The notes under the pieces are model-generated. The model saw only the letters and a list, made by a program, of their open reading frames with translations, did not search any database and had not been told where the DNA came from. A stretch of DNA of 64,000 bases, taken from assembly GCF_029633865.1 (NCBI RefSeq), contig NC_079214.1, forward strand, positions 29,023,333 to 29,087,332. Reading direction: 5' to 3'. Of the stretch, positions 9,916 through 24,364 are shown one piece after another. The stretch comes from Lampris incognitus. Taxonomy: Eukaryota; Chordata; Actinopteri; Lampriformes; Lampridae. The translations under genes and the position numbers were made by a program. The stretch's first letter is position 1; every line of letters begins with the position of its first letter.

Positions 9916-10086
9916 TGGGGCATCCGGGCAGCATAGTGGTCTATTCCGTGCCCTACCAACACGGGGATCGAATCCCCGTGTTACCTCCGGCTTGGTCGGG
10001 CGTCCTTACAGACACGATTGACCGTGTCTGCGGGTGGGAAGTCGGATGTGGGTATGTGTCCTGGTCGCTGCACTAGCACCTCCTCC
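9916..10086 (+). mobile_element. SINE family A copy, 3'-truncated
   Basis: tRNA head and first part of the body, ending abruptly after CACCTCCTCC at 10086. Part of the B-box region is deleted compared with the copy at 7519. Truncation at the 3' end is unusual for a SINE and fits a rearrangement breakpoint. Confidence 0.8.
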
Positions 10087-10921
10087 TCTCATATTTTATT
10101 CTGATCGGCGATTTCGGTTGGCTGGGAGAGCTGGCATTGGATCGGCTGAGAGCTTGGTCTGCTGTGGGGCAGGCTAAGCTAACTGCTAGCCCACGGCCCT
10201 GCCGAGAGGAAACACCAAAGCGGTCTGGCGGTGGCCTCGTCTAGCGTCGACTGTACAGTGTTTTTGTCTGCGTCTGCATCATCTTGTGGAGTGCGGGGGA
10301 GGTGTGTCGAGGGTGTCTGGCTGGAGAGCTGGTGCTGGATCGGCTGAGGGAGCCTGGTCTACTGCATCTGATAGGCCCAGCGACCACGGCGCTGCCTGGA
10401 GCTGCGCCTCTGACGGGACGCGGAGGCGGGGCAGGCTAGGCTAACGGCTAGCCCAAGCAGACCGGCCTCTCAGTTACCAGCGCCTGCTTCTCATGACTAG
10501 ATCAGTAGCTGGTAGGGGTGTGGTGTCACGATTTCAATTCTAAATCGAAGCTCGATCGAAATGAGCTTTGATTTCTGCAAGAGAGGGACGTAGCGTACAA
10601 GAACACCCCCCCCCAGGTTAACGTTAGGGCAAGTGACGGGAGTCCAGTTACGCTCGTACACGCTCCGCCCCGGTCTTGCAGTCCGCAGACAGATGCTTCT
10701 CGGTTTTCCTAGTTTTTTTTCTTCTCTCCACGTCCGCCTAAGACAACACGGCGTATAGCTCAGTTTCAGAAACCAGGTTTAGTGAAAACTCAAGAGTTAG
10801 TTGACTCAGAGTTGAAGGAAGCATAACGTTTTTGGTTTCACAAAGCCAGTTCATAACTCGGTTACTATGGCAATATACTCCGTGAAGCTGAAGCTAACCT
10901 GCTCGCTGGCGGGTTTCCTTC
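10087..10921. other. GC-rich unclassified repeat-like DNA
   Basis: Holds internal near-duplications (GGATCGGCTGAG at about 10140 and 10338; GGCAGGCTAAGCTAAC at about 10169 and 10431). No ORF or family was recognised. A short piece near 10520-10590 resembles a hAT-type fragment. Confidence 0.4.
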
Positions 10922-11574
10922 TGTCGCGGTTTTTCTATAGCCCGGATAACTATGGATGGAGGCGGGGACTTTTAGGTGCGACAAACCGGGCTTCACCACC
11001 GTTAGCTAGATAGCTGCGCCAATGCTAGGGCTAGCCTGCTAGTTAGCTAGTTAGCCGTGTGCTAATGGGTTAGCAAGCTCACCTTGGGACCAGGGCTGGT
11101 GATGGAACAGGGCGGCTGAGCTCTAGGCGGGGCGGGAGATGGATGGCTGCTCTCCGGGGTGCGTGTCTCTCTCTCTCTCTGTACTCTGGCTCCGGTGTGA
11201 CCGGGTGAATGTCTCTCTCAGTCTCTCTGTACTCTGGCTCCGGTGTGACCGGGTGAATGTCTCTCTCAGTCTCTCTGGGGAAGCTCTCGGGGGTAGTCAG
11301 CTAGCTACAGGTACCGAGGCAGTCTGCTGCTAACACTACCACTGCTAGCCACCGTATCTACTGTCTAGCCCAGGATACGCTAGGTTTCCCTGCTCTATCC
11401 CACGCTAAGGTGACAGTCTACGATATGGTTACTAAACAGTTCTGGCGCTTTGTCTCTCCCGCGGTGTCTAATATAGTTGCGTCTGTGACAGCGCGAGCTA
11501 ACCTGTGATTGGTCCTCTAGCTGCACGAGCCCAGTGCAACATTCCAAGTACATCCCCAGGCATTTCCCACTACA
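10922..11574 (-). repeat. 3' LTR (653 bp)
   Basis: Same length and borders as the 5' LTR, with one substitution at 11085. The element's polypurine tract lies directly beside it at 11575-11588. Confidence 0.95.
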
Positions 11575-11588
11575 CTGCCCCCCTCCAG
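11575..11588 (-). promoter_or_regulatory. Polypurine tract
   Basis: Minus strand CTGGAGGGGGGCAG directly before the 3' LTR, the expected place for plus-strand priming. Confidence 0.75.
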
Positions 11589-11793
11589 CACTGTTGAGTC
11601 CCTTCAACATAAATGAACAACAGACTACAAAGATCAGTCTGATTAATCTAACACGATAAACGGGACAGAACACCCGCGAAATGAACTAGGCCCGGAACAA
11701 AGGGCGTCAAACAAATGTGGGTGGTCGCTATCCATACTGGACTCTTGTGACTAGCCTAGTAACCCCCAAGTCAACTAGTCACGTCCGTCAAAG

Positions 11794-14259
<2,466 letters not shown>

Positions 14260-14448
14260 TTACGTTTGGGTTCCACTTCATAAAGAAGTTTCCTATTCAC
14301 TTTTTTCGTTGGGGTTCTACTTCACGAAGAAGTACAAAATGGCTTCTTGCTAGCTGGGTTAGCTCACAGTGTGCAGGCTGAATTATGCCGCCATGTGACC
14401 GGGGCAGGATCCTCCGGTGTTGAGATTATGGCGAATCCCAACCTTTTA

Positions 14449-14466
14449 TCCCACTTCTGACACCAC
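14449..14466 (-). promoter_or_regulatory. Primer binding site, tRNA-Leu type
   Basis: Minus strand TGGTGTCAGAAGTGGGAT follows the 5' LTR after one base. It is complementary to the 3' end of a tRNA-Leu carrying ...TCCCACTTCTGACA plus CCA (tRNA identity from memory). The first 17 bases are identical to the primer site at 42347-42363. Confidence 0.85.
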
Positions 14467-14467
14467 T

Positions 14468-15120
14468 TGTCGCGGTTTTTCTATAGCCCGGATAACTATG
14501 GATGGAGGCGGGGACTTTTAGGTGCGACAAACCGGGCTTCACCACCGTTAGCTAGATAGCTGCGCCAATGCTAGGGCTAGCCTGCTAGTTAGCTAGTTAG
14601 CCGTGTGCTAATGGGTTAGCAAGCTCACCTCGGGACCAGGGCTGGTGATGGAACAGGGCGGCTGAGCTCTAGGCGGGGCGGGAGATGGATGGCTGCTCTC
14701 CGGGGTGCGTGTCTCTCTCTCTCTCTGTACTCTGGCTCCGGTGTGACCGGGTGAATGTCTCTCTCAGTCTCTCTGTACTCTGGCTCCGGTGTGACCGGGT
14801 GAATGTCTCTCTCAGTCTCTCTGGGGAAGCTCTCGGGGGTAGTCAGCTAGCTACAGGTACCGAGGCAGTCTGCTGCTAACACTACCACTGCTAGCCACCG
14901 TATCTACTGTCTAGCCCAGGATACGCTAGGTTTCCCTGCTCTATCCCACGCTAAGGTGACAGTCTACGATATGGTTACTAAACAGTTCTGGCGCTTTGTC
15001 TCTCCCGCGGTGTCTAATATAGTTGCGTCTGTGACAGCGCGAGCTAACCTGTGATTGGTCCTCTAGCTGCACGAGCCCAGTGCAACATTCCAAGTACATC
15101 CCCAGGCATTTCCCACTACA
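14468..15120 (-). repeat. 5' LTR (653 bp)
   Basis: Begins TGTAGTGGGAAATG and ends CCCGCGACA (minus strand). It contains two copies of a 46-bp-class repeat with CTCCGGTGTGACCGGGTGAA. Identical to the other LTR except for one base. Confidence 0.95.
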
Positions 15121-15476
15121 CTTCAACTAACCCCAAATAGTCTAGCAGCAAGTCCTCAAAAAAAGCCCTTAGTTTTCGAGATACCCCTACCCGAGGTAGA
15201 ACAAAACACAACAATTATTTTTTTTTATCTTCAGGGTCTCCCATTAATGAAATGGATTGTTGTAAATTTTTATTTTGAGGGAACATTTGTTTTTGTTTTT
15301 TTTTGGCTATTCTTTAGAACTACCCCAATTCCCGAAAAAGAGCCAAATTAGGCCAGTCCGAATTGGGGAAAGGTGACAAGAAAGCCCATCATGTGTGAAT
15401 GCTCACTCTTATCTTCATCAAATTTGCTGAGGTATGAATCGGGTGTCTGCCCTACATCACCCAAGAGTCAGAACGT

Positions 15477-15477
<1 letters not shown>
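15121..15477. other. Unclassified sequence
   Basis: No gene seen. AT-rich with several T and A runs. It continues the locus interrupted by the LTR element at 10922. Confidence 0.4.
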
Positions 15478-15515
<38 letters not shown>

Positions 15516-15835
15516 TCACCTGTCCCCGTTAGGGGTCGCCACAGCAGATCATCCGTTTCCATCTCTTCCTTCCTTCCTCTGTCACACCAGCCACCTGCAT
15601 GTCTTCCCTCACCACATCCATAAACCTCCTCTTTGGCCTTCCTCTTTTCCTCTTCCCTGACAGTTCCATATTCAGCATCCTTCTCCCAATATACCCAGCA
15701 TCTCTCCTCCACACATGTCCAAGCCATCTCAATCTTGCCTCTCTTGCTTTGTCTCCAAACCGTCCAACTTGAGCAGTCCCTCTAATATAATCATTCCTAA
15801 TCCTATCCTTCTTCGTCACTCCCAATGAAAATCTT
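15478..15835 (-). mobile_element. RTE-like LINE 3' end, second copy
   Basis: Minus strand. It encodes the same C-terminal pol segment as the 2665-3414 copy (GHVWRRDAGYIGRR is shared) and ends in a (TAG)n / (CTA)n run at 15478-15513. It is 5'-truncated near 15835. Confidence 0.75.
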
Positions 15836-15934
15836 AAACCAGAGTCAGAATGCAATTTACCTAAAAAAAAAATATATTGAAATATAGTCCTGTAAACATA
15901 GCTGTAGTTTAGGCGGAAATTGTACTTTTGTACC

Positions 15935-16090
15935 CTAACCCTAAAATATGTACTTTGTACATAAATTATGAACATAAAATATGTACTTTAGACCACTACA
16001 TATAAAAAATATGTACTTTGTACATATTTTATATATGTATGGATATTTTTATATCCATATTTTTTTAAATATGTACTTTGTACATATTTC
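15935..16090. repeat. Imperfect tandem repeat of a ~20-bp palindromic unit
   Basis: Four copies or more of AAATATGTACTTTGTACATA, with partial units between. The core TGTACTTTGTACA is itself nearly palindromic. Confidence 0.7.
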
Positions 16091-16533
16091 AAACCAATAG
16101 GGATATAAAAGATCTCAACACATCAAACTCTACAGAATCAAAGAGGATAAGACTTAAAAATTAAAACACAGATAGACAAGACAGAAAATAGTGAGGTAAC
16201 CTGTAGGCTTTGGCATGGCTTCCAGCCTACAGACCCCCCACCAAATCAAAGAAACCAAACAAAAAATACACATGCACCATCTCTAATACATCTTACCCCA
16301 CACACTACACTATTTAACCAAAATCCAACATCACCCTCCCTTCTTCTTCAATCACAATAAAAGTGTGCTGCCTATTCCGATCAAAGCTCCTACAGTAAAT
16401 GAATAAGATTATGTGAATAGGAAGTCTTTCCACAGCATTAATGTGCAGGTAGAGCTAAATAGTAGCATTCCAAATGAAAGATACTTCACAATACAGCAAC
16501 TGCAGCTAATTACTGTTCTGCATTGTGAAGATC
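16091..16533. other. No gene seen
   Basis: AT-rich DNA with no ORF or repeat family recognised. Confidence 0.4.
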
Positions 16534-17480
16534 GTACACCGATCAGCCAAAACATTAAAACCACTGACAGGTAAGTAAATAAAATTATCACATTACAGTG
16601 GCACCTGTCAAGGGGTGGGATATATTAGGCAGCAAGTGAACAGTCAGTTCTTGGAAGCTGATGTGCTGGAAGCAGGAAAAATGGGCAAGCGAAAGGATCT
16701 GAGTGACTTTGACAAGGGCCAAATTGTGATGGTTAGACGACTGGGTCAGAGCATCTCCAAAACAGCTGGTCTTGTGGGGTGTTATTGGTATGGAGTGGTC
16801 AGTACCTACCAAAAGTGGTCCAAGGAAGGACAACCGGCGCCAGGTTTCATTGATGCATGTGGGGAGCGAAGGCTAGCCCGTCTGGTCCGATCCCACTGAA
16901 GAGCTCCTGTAACTCAAATTGCTAAAAAGGTTAATGTTGGCTAGGATAGACAGGTGTCAGAACACAGTGCATCACAGCTTGCTGTGTATGGGGCCGCGTA
17001 GCCACAGACCAGAGTGCCCATGTTGACCCCTGTCCTGGGCCTACAATGGGCACGTGAGCGTCATAACTGGACCATGGAGCAATGGAAGAAGTCTGGTCTG
17101 ATGAATCATGCTTTCTTTTACATCACGTGGATGGCTGCGTGCATGTGGGTCATTTACCTGGAGAAGAGATGGCACCAGGATGCACTTTGGGAAGAAGGCA
17201 AGCCAGCAGAGGCAGTGTGACGCTCTGGGCAATGTTCTGCTGAGAAACTTTGGCTCTTGGCATTCATGTGGATGTTACTTTGACACGTGCCGCCTGCCTA
17301 AACATTGCTGCACACCAGGTGCAGCCCTTCATGGCAATGGTATTCCCTGATGGCAGTGGCCTTGTTCAGCAGGATAATGCGCCCTTCCCCAGATCTCAAT
17401 TAGATCGAGGATCTGTGGGATGTGTTGGAAAAACAAGTCCATGGAGGCCCCACCTCACAACTTACAGGACTTGATTATCT
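16534..17480 (+). pseudogene. Tc1-like transposon relic
   Basis: The left end (CACCGATCAGCCAAAACATT) begins a degenerate Tc1/mariner element. The frame from 16681 ([16 protein letters not shown]) encodes the N-terminal helix-turn-helix of a Tc1 transposase. Later pieces in other frames include WTMEQWKK and the catalytic-region segment PFMAMVFPDGSGLVQQDNAP. Many frameshifts and a deletion near the right end make it non-functional. Intact relatives cut and paste at TA sites. Confidence 0.85.
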
Positions 17481-19050
17481 GACAGCCAGAAGCAAAGCCT
17501 GATGGTTATTTGTAATTCCTTCTCTCTAACATCTACTGTCTGTCTACCTCTTGCAACAAGCAATCACCCAGGCTTGCAAGACATCAGTGTTAGCCATTTG
17601 GTTTCTAAATTCAGGGGTTACCCAGGTTTTACACTGGTCTCCAAGACAAACTTCAGGGCTAAAATGTTCCATGGGTGTGTAAAAACAAATCTGTACGTAG
17701 AAATGATTGATGAATGAGGCCCATAGTCTCACCCCAAAGTCAGAAGATTAGATAGACAACATCCTGTCATTCTATTTAGGATGGCTAAAGCTGCATTTGA
17801 AAGGCTAATATTTTACATGTGACAGAAATGTCTGGAAATTTCCAACTGTGTCAGCTCTTACAAGATTAGAAATAAAATGAAGTGCTCCTCTATTTTTCCT
17901 CCCCTGTACATATCTGAAGTACAACAAAGTTGCTCAGGTATGTCGCCATGCTGTGCAAACATGGGTCTTAACAACATAGATGGGTCCAGTGTGGTTAAGT
18001 GAACACAAAAACGATTCTTCAATCAGTACAGCCTTTATCTTGAGTGATTTTATACTGAATACATACACAAAACATGAGCGAGACATCATGCATGAACCAG
18101 TTACAACACAGTTTGGGAATATGGATGATATGCCAAAAATATCTATAATTCAGATATTTATAGGACATGGCAGCACACAAAGATGGTTCTCTATCAAAGC
18201 ATGAATCCATGCACAGTGTATGCATTTGACAGGCTCAATTCACATTTTAAAACATGACCCATTATTCTTGGCTTCCAATCTCGTTGAAATTTGAAGACAA
18301 CAGAAAAAAAGAGGACGAACAAAGCTGATAGAAAAATCACATTATTTAAATTAAAAGCTAACTACATCATCGAAACACCCCAATACCTAACACTAATAAT
18401 ACTAAGGGCAAATTAAAAGGTTCATTTGCCCTTAGTATTATTTTAAGCCCGCAAAGTATGTTATCACATCGAAAATGATCTTTTAAAGGATCTTTTAAAG
18501 AAAAATCTTTAAAGTCGGTCTTATTTTTCAGATACTTCTCTTTGTAGGATTAAAATTTTTTTTTTTTTACATTTTTCATTCTGCTTCCCTAAAATGATTT
18601 GTTAGAAGTCAACTAAAATGTAAGTAGCCATTCAATAGCCATAGTAAATGTAGCAGCCATAATAATACCCAAAATTAAATCATTTTCTGACTTGGCCAGG
18701 TTCAGATAGAACCAATTCAAAATGTGAAACAAGTGGAATGACATTCAACAGTGAAATGAGTCCCTAAAAAGTAAGTTCATTATTTCTTTAATTATCTTTA
18801 TTAATAAAAAATAGGTAAGAGGAATTCAAAGAGTGGGGGCTTTGGCTTAGTTTTTGTGTAAATACTGGTTTTCTGAGCTCTAAAAGGCTATATCACCATC
18901 ATGTTACATACCAACCTGTGACTATACATTTTGACAACACAAAATGACAAAAAGGATCAGATTTTCTGTTTCTGTGCTTTTATAGCCAGCCATAGAACAG
19001 AAAAACCAGCTGCCAATAACAGAATCAACCCCAAGAGGGATGCTGTAGAT
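17481..19050. other. Intergenic stretch 3' of adpgk
   Basis: No ORF recognised. A minus-strand AATAAA at about 18795-18802 could be the polyadenylation signal of adpgk, 1.7 kb past its stop. An inverted repeat of CTTTTAAAG-type sequence lies near 18480. Confidence 0.35.
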
Positions 19051-19296
19051 CAGTGTTTCCCAACCCAGTCCTCAAGGAACCCCTATCCTGCAGATTTTCA
19101 TTGTAACCCTGCATAGGTAGAGCCCTGCTTGTACTTACTCAACCAATCATCTCACAGCACTTAATTATGCAAGGTTTGCAACATCTGACATAATTCAATG
19201 CTGATTGGTTGAATAACTACAAACAGGTACCTATTCAGGGTTGCAAAGAAAATCTGCAGGATAGGGGTTCCTTGAGGACTGGGTTGGGAAACACTG
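19051..19296. mobile_element. hAT-type MITE, 246 bp, 49-bp TIRs
   Basis: The ends are long inverted repeats starting CAGTGTTTCCCAACCCAGTC. The flanks CTGTAGAT (19043-19050) and CTGTATAT (19297-19304) are an 8-bp target duplication with one mismatch, as made by hAT transposases. No coding capacity. Confidence 0.9.
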
Positions 19297-19304
19297 CTGT
19301 ATAT

Positions 19305-20541
19305 AATCCACACCAATTTGGTCCTTGAAGAGCTGCAGACAGGACATAGAGAGAAGAGAAGGAAGGATCCCTATGCATTTAAAGAAGGAAGGACATTCGT
19401 AAACAGAAGAAAGGTTGGTAAATGAACACTAGAGGGAAGTGTGGAATAGAGAGGAAAAAACAGAATAGGAATAAAGAATGGAGGTAGAAAGGAAACAGCT
19501 ACCAGCTGTGGTCTCTTGACATTTTTTTGTACTGAAAATGAAACAAGTACGAATATGTTACCAAACAAATTAAACACAGCTGAAAACCAGAATGCTCACA
19601 GTTCACATAGTATGGGAATGTTCTTGCAGGAGGTAACAGGAGGTGGTCACTTCAGGAGGCTGAGATGCTCCAGTACCTAGTTTGCTTACTAGCTATCTGG
19701 TGCAAAACACCTCCAACTTTGAGAATGGATGAGATAAACAAGGCAATAGGCAGGGACACTGCTTTATAAATACAAGATCTGAGACACTGATGGGGTCCTG
19801 AACTCCAGGTCTCAGCTTGGTTCCCTCTCAAACAACCTTGCTGCTCACAAATGTTGCCCCCCCCCAAAAAAAAAGCTTACCGAATAGAACTGTACATTTT
19901 GACCTGTCAACAATAGTTAAAGAAAATTAATTCAAAGAGCAACAGTTCAATGTCTAGAACAGAATGTATAAAACGCAACTTGTCATGTGAGGACCCCACA
20001 GAGGCAAACCCATAAACTATAGTCTCAAAAGAAAACCCTACAGGCTCCCAAGTGTTGCCCCATTTCCTTCATCTGCACTAGCAGATGACTTTAAAGAGGA
20101 AAAAACATGATTTGTTTTACCCCCAGAAATAAGGGATTATTCCCACTAAACTGGGCATGTATGACAGAAAGGTGGAATAGGATAAAACTGACATCATTTT
20201 ACAAAATTACTTCTATGGACTTATTAGCCTATTTTTAATACCCCTCGCAAAAAAAAGGCAAAAAATATGCTCATACAAAAGTTGTCTGAGCAACCTACCA
20301 AGTCACAGGACCCCATCTGATATGATAGTGATATTAACTATCACTATTCCTTTATATACTCCTCATGGGCAGCAGCTGCAAAGGTAGCCAGCATTAGCTT
20401 GATGCTTACCACTAGCAGTACCTGAATTTGCTACAAAGACTATTTTGTAAACCACATTGATCAGTCCAGTTTCCATAGCCACTTTAATTGCTACTACCTC
20501 TGAATCAGCATCATACGCATACGTCTGTTCCATTTCCTTTT
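19305..20541 (-). other. Probable adpgk 3' UTR/flank
   Basis: Follows the adpgk stop codon on the minus strand. No other gene or repeat seen. The transcript end is not determined. Confidence 0.4.
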
Positions 20542-21114
20542 TTAGATCTGCAGCACCAGGCCAGCAGCTGAGATATTATCCCCTCCTCCTGCAGTTTGGT
20601 AAACCTCCGTGCACACCAGCACCGGCGCCACACAGATTTCAAAGTCCTCCTCATCCCAACAGCTAACAGGTCTTTTCTTCAGCAGCGGAATTCTCTGGCT
20701 GCCCTCCTGCCGACTAACAGAGAACGATTCATCCATGATAAGCCGGGCCTTGCTGGTGTCGATGTTGGCAGAGCCGCAGACGTGTCGGTTTGCTGTGAGT
20801 GAGGCCTTAGCTGTGGCTGACATAGTGTTCTTCCACTGGGATCCACGTGTTACGATTATGGCCTGGAAGGCCAGTGTATGGACATGAAGCCGGGTCAGTG
20901 GCCTTCCTTTAACGTAAGAATCGTTAGTGTCACTTTCCCCACCAGTGCCGTAAGCCTCTCTGTGGCGCTGGTTGATGAGGCGGTACAGTTCCCTCATCTG
21001 GTCAAGAACAGTAGCAACGCGGGGATTCGGGTCAGACAGGACTGTGACATTGGAGCCTTTGAGCAAGCTAAGGAGGTTGGGAAGCTCCTGTTCATTCATT
21101 CCTAGGGAGTCAGC
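20542..21114 (-). CDS. adpgk: adpgk exon 7, catalytic C-terminus
   Basis: Acceptor CCCTAG|GCTGAC. A 190-codon terminal exon running from ADSLGMNEQELPNLL through the HVHTLAFQAI region and TAGGGDNISAAG to a stop. The Asp of GGGD is the expected catalytic base. It ends a few residues shorter than human ADPGK. Confidence 0.95.
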   Translation of the reverse strand, partial: ADSLGMNEQELPNLLSLLKGSNVTVLSDPNPRVATVLDQMRELYRLINQRHREAYGTGGESDTNDSYVKGRPLTRLHVHTLAFQAIIVTRGSQWKNTMSATAKASLTANRHVCGSANIDTSKARLIMDESFSVSRQEGSQRIPLLKKRPVSCWDEEDFEICVAPVLVCTEVYQTAGGGDNISAAGLVLQI

Positions 21115-24100
21115 CTAGGGGAGCAGATTCACAGAGTAAGATAAGCAAAGACACAAAATACTTAAACACATTACACAGACAAATGTGTGAACTTAAGTAC
21201 ATTACATCACAAATCGGCTAAATTTAATTTTTTAAAACATTTTCGTTTGAGTAGAATATCTCGCATGCACACACACACACACACGCATGCACACACACAC
21301 ACACACACACCTTGCTTTGGATTTTTTGCAAATTCTTAAACTGTAAATATCGGATCGTAAAACTGGCAGTTCAGCTAAGAAATCTTTAGAAAATCTCTGT
21401 AAATGTCTTTTTTTTTTAATGAATTTGACAGCCCGACGTTGCTACAAGACAAGGGATGTCAACAAAGGGATGTAAACCAGCTGTCAACAAAAAACAATAT
21501 TAATATCTCAAAATTCAAATACTTAGAGGGATTAATAAAATAAAGTAGAACCTTCATGTGCACCATTTATCCAGGCAAATACAGATCATGTTGAGTCATA
21601 GTCAAGTTAAAACAATTTAAACCAATATCACTGACATTTAAGCACAGTGAAACATTTGAAATGACTCATTTCAAATGCAATTTCTTGACCATTAAGTGGC
21701 TTTACAGCTGTAGCATATGTGCATTTACACTTGGTCTTGCATTAAAAGTATGCCCCCCCCCTTTTTTTCCTCTCAACTGGACATGTCCAATGCCCTCTTA
21801 TTCTGGGTCTCAACATTGCACGACTTCTATGACACTGCACGACCTCTTCGCCCTCTCAGTTGGAGAGGCCGAAGACTTCCTCATGTGTCCTCCAAAACAA
21901 ATAGTGCCAGCAATCCAATTCTTTTCACCTGCCAGCTGCAGGTTTCTCTGAGGGAACATAACAAATGTGGAGGCCCATGTTATTTCCCCCATATCCACCT
22001 GCAGCCATACAGGTGCTCCACCATTTGCAGTAGTTGTAGCTGCAATGGTGAGACAGAATACGCCTTGTGGCGCCCCTTGCAGGAGTGCCATCAACTACAA
22101 TCCTGGTAATCCTGGGATTCGAACAAAAAGCCTCAGTGCTGGGATGCTAGTGTAATAATCTGCTGCACCATGGTCCCCAATGTCTCTCGCCTTGATATAA
22201 TCCTAGCCTTTCACTGTTTACATGAATTATGTTAATTCATTAATGTTTTCATTCATACATACCTGAGGGATGACCAGGCGAAGCAGGTCCTCCATTAGCC
22301 CCTCATCTACAAAACTGGCCATCTCAAAATGGACACCTGTCTGGGGGGATGAGGAGGACAGCAGGGCGGCTAGACGGGAGAGTAGCTCCTGGCGCTCACC
22401 TGCAGAGAAGCGCAATAGAGGGGGAAAGAGGGAAGTAGGAAGAGGATAAAAGGTGAAGAAAGTAAAAGGAGAGCGAACAGAGTGAATGATAAGGAGGGAG
22501 AGGAGAGAGAACAGAGATTAGACAAACGGAAATACGAGACATGATATGAGAAGTAAAATCATAGGGACAGGGGTGAGGGGAGACAATGGAAAAAGATGAG
22601 GGAATAAAGAGAGGAAATTAGGAAAATTTATGAGAGAGGAAGAGAGGAGAAAAAGGATAGTTTATTGAACCAATTGATAGAGTTGACCTGCTACCCAAAC
22701 AGTCTAGTGGTGAATAAGAGGTCAGTCACTGTCTGCCTGTTAGATAATACATGAATGCACACACACAAAAAGTGACAAAATCAACAGCCACAGGAGAAAG
22801 CCAGCATCAATCACATAACTTCTCAATCTCAATTTTTTATTTGAGTCTCTTCCGCTTTCCACACACTATCACAAACATTCATTTCATCCAAATAGGGTGA
22901 GTTTAAAAAAGGATCACAGGAAAAAATATCACATTTTGGAAGCTGCAATGAGGAGCTTTGGATATTTGTTGACTTTGTGCACCCCTGTGGGCAAAAGCGG
23001 TGGTGTTTCACAGAAGAATAACTTCATTTCACAGAAGCATTGGCACTCTTGTCGCAGAGAGCTGCATTTCCTCTCTGGTAGCTAGTGCATTTGTTTTGTG
23101 AGAGTAAAGATATAGCAGTGCTTTGGAAGAACAGACGTTTGCAAGCTATACAGTGATGAGGTAATACATCTGTCTTTGTGTACTGTAAATCATTTTGGCA
23201 GATTTTGTGGGGAATGCATCCTGGATACAAACATTTGGAATCGTTATATATCAATATTGAATTTTCTTGCCAATGGTCCTCATTTGCTTATGTCAGTCAT
23301 ATAGAGGCATCAAAATTAAATTGACACGTAAATAATCAGCAAAAAAATCCTCATAACAGTTTTAAACTCTGAATAACACCAATCCTTGATGTCTTGATGA
23401 ATGCTCAATAATCCAGGTGAGAAAATCTCAGAAGGTGAATCAGTTCATCTGGACACAACGTTTACTGGGAGAAACGTTTCATCGCTCATCTAAGTGACTT
23501 TGTCAGTCTCAGCTGACTGCAGGTATCCCCACCCTTATAAACAGCACAGTTGCATAATGTCCGAAACCAGCACAGTTGAGTCACAATCAAGGAATAGGAA
23601 TAGTAGCAAAGAGGCCATCTATGTAACGAGAGAATGACCATCCCTGAACGGGGGGGGGGGGGGGGGTTAAGAGTACATCAGTCTCCATCTTACAATGCTG
23701 TGATTGTAACTATTCCCCAATCCTCCATGAATAGTACACGTGGCTATTGTAACTCTAATTAATGGTCACGGCAATTTGTATCTCAAACCAGTCGCAGGCT
23801 TTGGTTGTGATGCAACTGTGCCGGTTTCAGTCGTTATGCAACTGTGCTGTTTATGAGATTGGGGATACCTGCAGTCAGCTGAGACTGATGAAGTCACTTA
23901 GATGAGTGATGAAACGTTTCTCCCACTAAACGTTGTCCAGATGAACTGATTCAATTTCCTGGGACTAATCCTTGATGACTCAAAACACAAACTATTTAGT
24001 TTTTTCATTGCATTCCTCTTGCCTGAATGGAAGGGGAAGCTGTCCATCATCTGAAGCCCACCCACTACCAGTAGGTCTGGATTGAAGTCTTTCAGTTTCT

Positions 24101-24306
24101 CAGAAAAGTCTTCTAAAGAGTCCAGGTAGGGGTTATGGTCATCACTATGGACTATATACCTGTATATGAGACAGACAGACACATACATATGCATTTGAAT
24201 CCACCCTACATCATTACATTAAAATAATTTAGCATTAACAAACCTTGTGGACACATTACAGTTTTTTAATCTACTTAGCATTGAAATTCACATACATTAA
24301 CATGCT

Positions 24307-24364
<58 letters not shown>

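Noticed and set aside
10087-10921. Candidate second LTR or ERV leader left of the BRWD element.
   Set aside because: No TG...CA borders, no primer site and no matching partner; the element's own LTRs and duplication are fully accounted for.
15930-15946. CCCTAACCCTAAA, telomere-like.
   Set aside because: Only two units; too short to be an interstitial telomere.
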